From NCBI GenBank assembly GCA_031282465.1, contig JAITDR010000166.1:1-5713 (forward strand): DNA of 5,713 nt, given 5' to 3'. Source of the DNA: Desulfovibrio sp. GTDB taxonomy: Bacteria > Desulfobacterota > Desulfovibrionia > Desulfovibrionales > Desulfovibrionaceae. Made by a program: the position numbers and the translations under genes. Positions 1 to 4,741 of the stretch are shown in pieces (within the stretch, counting starts at the first letter, position 1; each line of letters starts with the position of its first letter). Under the pieces are notes generated by a model. It worked only from the letters and a program-made list of their open reading frames with translations, searched no databases and was not told the DNA's origin.

Positions 1-15
1 AGCGGGGAAAGCGTT

Positions 16-41
16 CAGCGTGCCGGGAATTCGGCACGTTG
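16..41 (+). repeat. Strong 10-bp hairpin
   Basis: CAGCGTGCCG (16-25) pairs with CGGCACGTTG (32-41) around the loop GGAATT. Nine pairs are Watson-Crick and one (G18/T39) is a G-U wobble that forms only in + strand RNA. No T-run follows, so it is not a classical intrinsic terminator. It could be the structured 3' end of an upstream transcript or part of an interspersed palindromic repeat. Confidence 0.6.
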
Positions 42-251
42 TAACAGCGAAGTGAGGGAGCGCGCGGGGCGGGATGGAGGCAACGCGTGGACGAAAGCAG
101 AGAAGCATGTGAAAATGGAGAAGGGGGCATAAGCATGGACGGAACGCTTGCACGCATGCCCGCGCATGTCTGCCGGCAAGGCTTGACCACTCATCCCGAT
201 AGGAGATAGCATCCGACAAACAGTGCGGACTTATCCTAATAAAAATACCCG

Positions 252-257
252 AAGGAG
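252..257 (+). promoter_or_regulatory. Ribosome binding site of the ATPase gene
   Basis: AAGGAG lies 6 nt before the ATG at 264. It is a near-consensus Shine-Dalgarno and fixes the start of the first gene of the AT-rich operon. Confidence 0.8.
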
Positions 258-263
258 CACGGG

Positions 264-1364
264 ATGTTGACAAATATATATATTGACGGCTTTCGTCACT
301 TTAAGAATTTTGACTTAAAACTCCATCCGCAAACGACACTACTAAGCGGATTAAATGGAACAGGAAAAACGACTATCGTTGAGGTAATGAACAGGCTACA
401 GCTCTTCCTTGTCGGCAGCTTGCCTGTGACTTCTTTGTGTAATGCGGCGGATATTCCAAAATGGGAATTTAAAGAATACAGACAGTCCACATCAACCTTA
501 GGGATACACTTGGAAGTTGATGGTGAAGACTATGCTTATGTAGTTGGAGCTAAACATAATTTTCAAGACTCAAGTTGCTGTATCAATAGAGAAATGTTGA
601 AGATAGGCCATAAAAGCATTTTTTCAAGTGCTGAAGGAAATGCCAGCGTAGTGGCTGATGATGACAGGAAGTTCAACTATCCTGTTGACTGGACTTTTAC
701 CGGTCTAAAAGTTGCAGAGAGAAATAATAGTAAAATCCATGAATTTATAAAAATAATCAAGGATAGTATTTTTTCAGTATCAATAAACCCATTTGCCATA
801 TCTTCTTCGCATCAAGAACATGAGCCGATTCTTAACCTTGATGGCTCAAATTTTTCTGCGTGGTACGATTATCTCTTAGACAAACAAACCGCAGTAGTAG
901 CTGATACATTCAGCGAAATAAGTTCTTTTATTCCTGGATTTAAACAGTTTACATTCGATAAAGAAGGAAAAAATAAAGAATTGATTGCTGATATTTTTAT
1001 CAACAAAACGCAATCGTATCGTTTACCATTTGAAAATTTATCCCATGGGCAAAAGCTGCTGTGTTTATTACATCTATTAATTAGAGTTTGCCCGGAGAAC
1101 TCAACTATACTTATTGACGAATTTGAAAATTTTCTTTCACCAGTTGAGCTCCAGCCATTATATGATGCAGCGCAAGATGCTTTTGAAGAAAGAAATATTC
1201 AATTTATTTTTGTCTCTCACCATCACAAAACAATGAACTGGTTCCAAGATTCTGCAATAATATTGTCTTTTTCCGGCAATCCTTCATTTGTTCGGGTAGA
1301 AAATTTTTCGCCTAACGATGGAATAAGCATTGATGAACATTTGACGGCAAAATCGGGTATATAA
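264..1364 (+). CDS. AAA/ABC-type ATPase (OLD/AAA_21-like), probable defence-system sensor
   Basis: The product is a 366-residue ATPase of the SMC/ABC-like class used by OLD nucleases, PARIS AriA and Septu PtuA. Residues visible: an N-terminal strand set leading to Walker A GLNGTGKTT (29-37), an ABC-signature-like LSHGQK (259-264), Walker B ILIDEFE (282-288, D285 and catalytic E286), and a switch histidine in FVSHH (316-320). The middle (about 60-250) is a compact alpha/beta insertion. I see no zinc hook or long coiled coil, so this is not a Rad50/SbcC repair protein. It has no fused TOPRIM; that domain seems to be supplied by the next gene, 2 nt downstream. The start is the ATG behind AAGGAG. 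Codon use and composition are far more AT-rich than in the flanking genes, which suggests recent transfer. By analogy with AriA the ATPase would assemble and hold or release a nuclease partner after sensing a phage product; that role is inferred. ATPase identity is firm, defence role moderate. Confidence 0.9.
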   Translation: MLTNIYIDGFRHFKNFDLKLHPQTTLLSGLNGTGKTTIVEVMNRLQLFLVGSLPVTSLCNAADIPKWEFKEYRQSTSTLGIHLEVDGEDYAYVVGAKHNFQDSSCCINREMLKIGHKSIFSSAEGNASVVADDDRKFNYPVDWTFTGLKVAERNNSKIHEFIKIIKDSIFSVSINPFAISSSHQEHEPILNLDGSNFSAWYDYLLDKQTAVVADTFSEISSFIPGFKQFTFDKEGKNKELIADIFINKTQSYRLPFENLSHGQKLLCLLHLLIRVCPENSTILIDEFENFLSPVELQPLYDAAQDAFEERNIQFIFVSHHHKTMNWFQDSAIILSFSGNPSFVRVENFSPNDGISIDEHLTAKSGI

Positions 1365-1366
1365 TT

Positions 1367-1903
1367 ATGGATTATAAGAAGCATCAATACATAATTCTCT
1401 GCGAAGACACCGCACACTATAATTTTGTTCGTGGATGGCTGGAGAAAAAAGGGGCTCATCGAAGAGTTGAATACTATGGAGACTTACCTCATGGTGGATC
1501 AGGAAAATCTTTTGTTGAAAAAAATTTTCCTGATGCTTTAGACAAAGTGCGTAGATTGTCAAACAGGGTTAGTACATTTCTTATTGTTGTAATTGATGCA
1601 GATAATCTTGAAATAAACGATATAATACAAAAATTACCATTTAATGACTATGACCCTGTTTTTGTAGTTATCACAAAATGGAGCATTGATACTTGGGCGC
1701 GTTTTCTAATTGAACCTGATCATGAAAAAGCTCTTGACGAATCAGAAAGCTGCAAAAATGTTTTTAGAAACAAAGCAAAGTTTACAAAGCTTGGAAAACA
1801 GGTTGCTGATTTGAATTTATCTGAGAGCCGAAATATTCCAAATTCAATGCGCTATACTTTTGAGACAATCAAAAAAAGAAAAGAATTATTAAAATTGAAT
1901 TAA
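1367..1903 (+). CDS. Small TOPRIM-like (DUF4276/RloB-like) putative nuclease, partner of the upstream ATPase
   Basis: The 178-residue protein opens with a hydrophobic strand ending in YIILCED (8-14), where E13 matches the invariant TOPRIM glutamate. A glycine-rich GGSGKSF (43-49) follows. A second hydrophobic strand ends in VVIDADN (74-80), where D77 and D79 match the TOPRIM DxD metal-binding pair. A further conserved-looking block, FVVITKWSIDTW (about 98-109), resembles the segment after the DxD in DUF4276-type proteins. The C-terminus is Lys/Arg-rich. The TOPRIM fold is found in OLD, RloB, AriB (DUF4435) and topoisomerases. At this size a topoisomerase or primase is excluded, and a metal-dependent DNA or RNA nuclease effector is likely. 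The start codon lies 2 nt after the ATPase stop with only a weak GGG 9 nt upstream, so translation is probably coupled. I cannot assign a named family. Motifs are clear; activity and target are inferred. Confidence 0.75.
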   Translation: MDYKKHQYIILCEDTAHYNFVRGWLEKKGAHRRVEYYGDLPHGGSGKSFVEKNFPDALDKVRRLSNRVSTFLIVVIDADNLEINDIIQKLPFNDYDPVFVVITKWSIDTWARFLIEPDHEKALDESESCKNVFRNKAKFTKLGKQVADLNLSESRNIPNSMRYTFETIKKRKELLKLN

Positions 1904-1948
1904 GCGCTGGGCACCCTGACGAAGCAACGGCAGGTAATGCGCCAAAAT

Positions 1949-2026
1949 CCGCGCAAGGACGGATGGTTTCGTGCCGCTTCAATACCCGGGGGCTTCAGTG
2001 GCGGTTGCGCGGCATGTCCTTGCGGG
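1949..2026. repeat. Long inverted repeat at the downstream edge of the AT-rich operon
   Basis: CGCAAGGAC (1952-1960) is a perfect inverted repeat of GTCCTTGCG (2016-2024). The stem extends outward by two pairs if G1951 is bulged. Inside it, GTGCCGC (1971-1977) pairs with GCGGCAT (2009-2015), with ggatggtttc left as a 10-nt one-sided bulge. The structure sits in the 128-nt gap between the stop of the TOPRIM gene and the stop of the convergent hydrolase gene. No T-run is present. It could serve as a 3' stabilising or terminating structure for either transcript, or mark a junction. Confidence 0.5.
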
Positions 2027-2031
2027 TGGAG

Positions 2032-3057
2032 TCAGGAGGAACGCGCATGGGCGGCGCCTGTTGCGGCCGCCTTGCCGGACAGGCGGAAGCGCGTCAGGTC
2101 GCCGGTTTCCTCGCGGGCGACAATGCCGAGTACGGCAAGGTGGTCGAGGTGGGCCAACGCTTCGTTGATTGCGAACCATTTCTGGGGGGCGGGGAAATCC
2201 GTCCAGGCGGTGCCCCGTATGGACCAGGTCATTTCCGGCGCGACTTCGGCGGCCGTTGCCGTCCGTCCTTCAAGGATGCCCCGTACTTCGGCGAGGCGGC
2301 GCGCATGGTGCGCGCGCAGTTCGCCGATGCGTTTTGCCGTGTCGCGGACAAGGCTTCTGTGGCCGGTCAGGGTGAGCGCCGCATCCAATTTTTCCACTTT
2401 GTCCAGACTGTCGAGGTAAGCGCCGAGGGCGTCCGGCATCTCCCGGCGACGGGAGATATTGGGCGTGATGTCCCCGAGGACGAGGTCTCCGGCGAAGAGT
2501 ATCCTGCGTTGCGCATCGAACAGGACCATATGGCCGGGGGAATGTCCGGGCACGAACAGGACGTGCAGCCGACTTTCTCCGTAGACAAGGGTATCGCCTT
2601 CGTCGACGGCGGTAAACGCGATTTTCCCTGAAGGGCCGTAGCGTACGCCGGGGTGGCTTGTTTCGAGTTCCCGCAGCAGTTCCGCATCGCAGCCGTGCCG
2701 GGCCATATCGTGGAGAAGAAAACGCCGGAACGCCGCGCCGTCGCTCAACCTGTTGATGCTTTCGCCGTCGTCTTTGCCGGCGTAGACGACCGTACCCGGA
2801 ATCGCGGCCAGATCGGCAGCCAGCCCGCAGTGATCGGCGTGCATGTGGGTGATGAACAGGTCGATTTCGCCGGGCCGTACCCCGAGCGCACCCAACGCGC
2901 CGAAAAGGGCTTCTCTGCATTCCTGCCGGTTGAACCCGGTATCCACGAGCAGATGCCGCCGTTCCCCGCGCACGAGGTAGGCATTCAGCATTTTCAGCGG
3001 ATTCTGCGGGAGAGGGACTTCAATTCTGAAAATACCCGAGGCGACTTCTTCCGGCAT
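2032..3057 (-). CDS. Metallo-beta-lactamase-fold hydrolase with C-terminal winged helix (LACTB2-like)
   Basis: The 341-residue cytoplasmic protein has the complete zinc set of the metallo-beta-lactamase fold: HMHADH (H71, H73, D75, H76), GHSPGH (H172), GD at 190-191 (D191) and GH at 232-233 (H233). The C-terminal third (about 245-328, including WFAINEALAHLDHLAVLG) fits the winged-helix domain of the LACTB2/BLACT_WH group. The N-terminus VASGIFRIEVPLP is typical of this group, so the start looks right, although the Shine-Dalgarno upstream is weak. There is no signal peptide, which argues against a secreted antibiotic-degrading beta-lactamase. Family members include thioesterases, glyoxalase II-like enzymes and the endoribonuclease LACTB2; the substrate here cannot be read from sequence. 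The gene is high-GC like the surrounding chromosome, transcribed toward the AT-rich operon and divergently from the first glycosyltransferase. It appears to be a single-gene unit. Confidence 0.88.
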   Translation of the reverse strand: MPEEVASGIFRIEVPLPQNPLKMLNAYLVRGERRHLLVDTGFNRQECREALFGALGALGVRPGEIDLFITHMHADHCGLAADLAAIPGTVVYAGKDDGESINRLSDGAAFRRFLLHDMARHGCDAELLRELETSHPGVRYGPSGKIAFTAVDEGDTLVYGESRLHVLFVPGHSPGHMVLFDAQRRILFAGDLVLGDITPNISRRREMPDALGAYLDSLDKVEKLDAALTLTGHRSLVRDTAKRIGELRAHHARRLAEVRGILEGRTATAAEVAPEMTWSIRGTAWTDFPAPQKWFAINEALAHLDHLAVLGIVAREETGDLTRFRLSGKAAATGAAHARSS

Positions 3058-3112
3058 GACGGTCTCGAAACAATATCGACGAGTAGTGCTGCACAGAGAA
3101 TTTCATCCGTTT

Positions 3113-3181
3113 GGCGCACATGCTCAAGTCCTTGCTCTTCAGGGACGCCTCCTCAGGCGACTCTCACCTGCTTCGGTGTCC
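3113..3181 (+). repeat. 69-nt structured repeat, copy 1
   Basis: It aligns without gaps to 3282-3350 at 52 of 69 positions (counted by eye). As + strand RNA it folds into three hairpins. Hairpin 1 is GTCCTTG (3128-3134) with CAGGGAC (3140-3146). Hairpin 2 is GCCT (3147-3150) with AGGC (3155-3158). Hairpin 3 is CACC (3165-3168) with GGTG (3175-3178). The sequence similarity may reach about 14 nt further left, with small gaps. The copy lies just upstream of the minus-strand hydrolase gene, probably within or next to its 5' leader, on the opposite strand. Confidence 0.7.
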
Positions 3182-3209
3182 GGAAAAACCTACATCAATC
3201 CACTCAGCA

Positions 3210-3250
3210 ACTCAATAGATTCACCGCGTAACTGCCGGAGGGGATTGAGT
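3210..3250. promoter_or_regulatory. Inverted repeat between the two structured repeats (possible operator)
   Basis: ACTCAAT (3210-3216) is mirrored by ATTGAGT (3244-3250), a perfect 7-bp inverted repeat with 27 nt between the arms. It lies in the AT-richer stretch between divergent genes, where promoters for both are expected. A regulator site or a stem-loop is possible. With arms this short, chance is also plausible. Confidence 0.25.
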
Positions 3251-3281
3251 CTTATGTTTTGCGAAAAAGCGTTTCGGCCGG

Positions 3282-3350
3282 GGCGCGCATGCTCAGGTTC
3301 TTGTTCATCAAGGGCTTCGCCTCAGGTGACTCTCGCTTATTTCAGCGTCC
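3282..3350 (+). repeat. 69-nt structured repeat, copy 2
   Basis: This is the second copy, offset 169 nt from the first. Hairpin 1 is GTTCTTG (3297-3303) with CAAGGGC (3309-3315), including two G-U pairs. Hairpin 3 is CGCT (3334-3337) with AGCG (3344-3347), in which two base pairs have changed on both sides relative to copy 1. The middle hairpin is possible only in a shifted register (TCGC with GTGA around CTCAG). It ends 91 nt before the glycosyltransferase start codon and could lie in that gene's 5' leader. Confidence 0.7.
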
Positions 3351-3430
3351 ATGACAACTCTGCTCCGGCCCAAAGTCTGCTCGTACTCGGAAGCTCCGGA
3401 TTGCCGTTGCTTTTATCCTTGTTTTGCGGC

Positions 3431-3434
3431 AAGG
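3431..3434 (+). promoter_or_regulatory. Ribosome binding site deciding the glycosyltransferase start
   Basis: AAGG lies 7 nt before the ATG at 3442. An in-frame TTG at 3424 would precede this site and has no Shine-Dalgarno, so the ATG (MSKLRIVEV) is preferred. Confidence 0.6.
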
Positions 3435-3441
3435 CATCCGC

Positions 3442-4692
3442 ATGTCGAAACTGCGCATCGTCGAAGTGGTCAACGTCCGCTGGTTCAACGCGGCGGCCTG
3501 GTACGGCCTCAATCTCTCGCGCCTGCTGCGCAGGGCGGGGCACGACGTGCTGGTCATCTGCCCGCCCGGCACCGCGTCTTTCGCCGCCGCGCGCGACATG
3601 CGCCTTGATCCCCTTCCACTGGACCTGACCAGCCTGCACCCCGGCGCTCTGGCCCGCGCTGCATCGCGCATCGCCGCGTTGGTACGCGATTTCAGGCCGC
3701 ACGTCGTCAACTGCCACCGCGGCGAAAACCTCATCCTCTGGGGGTTGATGAAAAGACGCGCCTCCTACTCGCTGATCCGTACCCGAGGCGACCAGCGCCC
3801 GCCCAAGGGCGGCGCCGTCAACCGTCTGCTCCACACCCGCCTGATTGACGCCGTGACAGCGTCCAATTCACGCAGCGCCGCACAATGCCGAGCCGTTCTC
3901 GGCGTGCCCGGCGACCGTCTGCACGTCATACCCGGAGGCGTGGATACCGCCCGCTTTACCTTTGACCCGGCAGGACGCGACCGCGTGCGCCGCGCCTTCG
4001 GCTTCACGGACGACGATCTGGTGGTCGGCCTGCTCGGCCGTTTCGACCCGATCAAAGGCCATGCGGAACTCCTCGACGCGGCCCAGCGCATCGTCTACGC
4101 GCGCACGGGCGGCGAACTCCCCTCTTCCCGGCCTCTTACAGGCAGTTCGGGGCAACCTCCGGAGGCGCTCTCCGCGCAACGTACCGGGACACCCCATGAA
4201 GCGGAAGCCGGGCACCCGCGCCTGCGCCTGCTGTTCATCGGTTTTCCCGCCGGATTGTCCGGGCAGGATCTGGAACAGGCCGCGCGCGCCCGCAACCTGG
4301 AACACCTGACCCGCATCACCGGCAAGGTCGCGGATGTGCCCGCCCACATCAGCGCCCTCGACCTCGGCGTCATAGCCTCGCAGGGCTCGGAGGCCATAGC
4401 CCGCGCCGCCCTGGAAATCATGGCCTGCGGCGTGCCTCTGGTCGGCACGGACGCGGGCGTGATGCCGGACCTGCTCAGCCCGGAGGCCGTTGCGCCCGTC
4501 GGCGACGCCGCCGCCCTGACCGCGCTTCTGGATAAGGCCCTGTCCCGGCCGGATTTCCGAAACACCCTCAAGGAACAACAACGGCAGCGCATGGAGAGCC
4601 TGAGCGACGAGGCTTTCGTGCAACAGACCTTGGAAGTCTACCGCGCGACCCTGCAACGCAATGCCGCCTCCGGTTCGGCGGGGCGCTCCTGA
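3442..4692 (+). CDS. Glycosyltransferase family 4 (GT-B fold)
   Basis: From the ATG at 3442 the product is 416 residues, the usual size for a GT4 retaining glycosyltransferase. The N-terminal Rossmann half starts with RIVEVVNVRWFNAAAWYGL, fitting the acceptor-binding lobe. The linker contains HVIPGGVD (161-168). The C-terminal donor lobe contains LLGRFDPIKGH (197-207, with R200 and K205 in the donor-phosphate positions). The EX7E motif is E317 to E325, followed by MACGVPLVGTDAG. It would transfer a sugar from a nucleotide-sugar donor onto lipid-linked glycan at the cytoplasmic membrane face, most likely for lipopolysaccharide or another surface polysaccharide; donor and acceptor are unknown. 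A Pro/Ser/Gly-rich segment (about 223-257) interrupts the donor lobe between the helix after GRFDPIKGH and the strand LRLLFIG, where most GT4 enzymes have a short loop. It is convergent with the next glycosyltransferase, 49 nt away. Confidence 0.88.
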   Translation: MSKLRIVEVVNVRWFNAAAWYGLNLSRLLRRAGHDVLVICPPGTASFAAARDMRLDPLPLDLTSLHPGALARAASRIAALVRDFRPHVVNCHRGENLILWGLMKRRASYSLIRTRGDQRPPKGGAVNRLLHTRLIDAVTASNSRSAAQCRAVLGVPGDRLHVIPGGVDTARFTFDPAGRDRVRRAFGFTDDDLVVGLLGRFDPIKGHAELLDAAQRIVYARTGGELPSSRPLTGSSGQPPEALSAQRTGTPHEAEAGHPRLRLLFIGFPAGLSGQDLEQAARARNLEHLTRITGKVADVPAHISALDLGVIASQGSEAIARAALEIMACGVPLVGTDAGVMPDLLSPEAVAPVGDAAALTALLDKALSRPDFRNTLKEQQRQRMESLSDEAFVQQTLEVYRATLQRNAASGSAGRS

Positions 4693-4741
4693 ACGGCCGC
4701 CGCCTCGTATCAGAGCGGTGGCGCGCCGCAGTGCCCGACAT

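Larger units (their letters stand above)
1..263. other. Upstream non-coding region; possible tail of an upstream gene
   Basis: No convincing complete gene is visible. Frame 1 on the + strand is open from the window edge to a TAA at 133-135 (44 codons, highly charged, Arg/Glu/Lys-rich) and could be the end of an upstream gene. Frame 2 closes at 52-54 and frame 3 at 42-44, so the frame cannot be decided from here. A minus-strand open frame at 15-212 has low-complexity Ala/Ser/Arg/Pro content and looks spurious. Base composition changes within this region: it is GC-rich to about 215, then becomes AT-rich ahead of the ATPase gene. The stretch contains the hairpin at 16-41 and should also hold the promoter of the following operon. 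A TTGACC at 183-188 resembles a -35 box, but no good -10 box lies at the right distance. Confidence 0.5.
3058..3441. other. Divergent intergenic region (384 nt)
   Basis: This is the gap between the divergent hydrolase (-) and glycosyltransferase (+) genes. It holds the two 69-nt structured repeats and the short inverted repeat described separately. Each repeat could encode a tiny ORF starting at its internal ATG (3120 and 3289; 32 and 21 codons). The substitutions between copies fall mainly on first and second codon positions of those ORFs, which argues against coding. No convincing -35/-10 pair stands out by eye. Confidence 0.6.

Noticed and set aside
15..212. Minus-strand 65-codon ORF upstream of the ATPase gene
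   Set aside because: Low-complexity Ala/Arg/Ser/Pro content, no Shine-Dalgarno, and it runs across the hairpin at 16-41; no recognisable domain.
264..1364. Rad50/SbcC/RecF-type repair ATPase
   Set aside because: It lacks long coiled coils and a zinc hook, is AT-rich and foreign in composition, and sits with a TOPRIM partner instead of repair genes.
1510..1530. A7/T4 run in the TOPRIM gene as a programmed frameshift site
   Set aside because: The frame continues intact through the DxD motif to a normal C-terminus, so no shift is needed.
1937..2631. Several + strand ORFs over the hydrolase gene, including one of 222 codons
   Set aside because: They are GC-rich antisense frames of the metallo-beta-lactamase gene, whose minus-strand frame holds all the zinc motifs.
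2032..3057. Antibiotic-resistance beta-lactamase
   Set aside because: No signal peptide, and the C-terminal winged helix places it with LACTB2-like hydrolases.
3120..3354. Tiny ORFs beginning at the ATG inside each 69-nt repeat (32 and 21 codons, both containing SGDS)
   Set aside because: Differences between copies fall mostly on codon positions one and two and instead preserve hairpins, so structure rather than protein seems to be conserved.
4693..4741. Intrinsic terminator between the two convergent glycosyltransferases
   Set aside because: Only a short GCGG/CCGC pairing and a GGCGCGCC palindrome are present, with no T-run on either strand; not distinguishable from GC-rich background.
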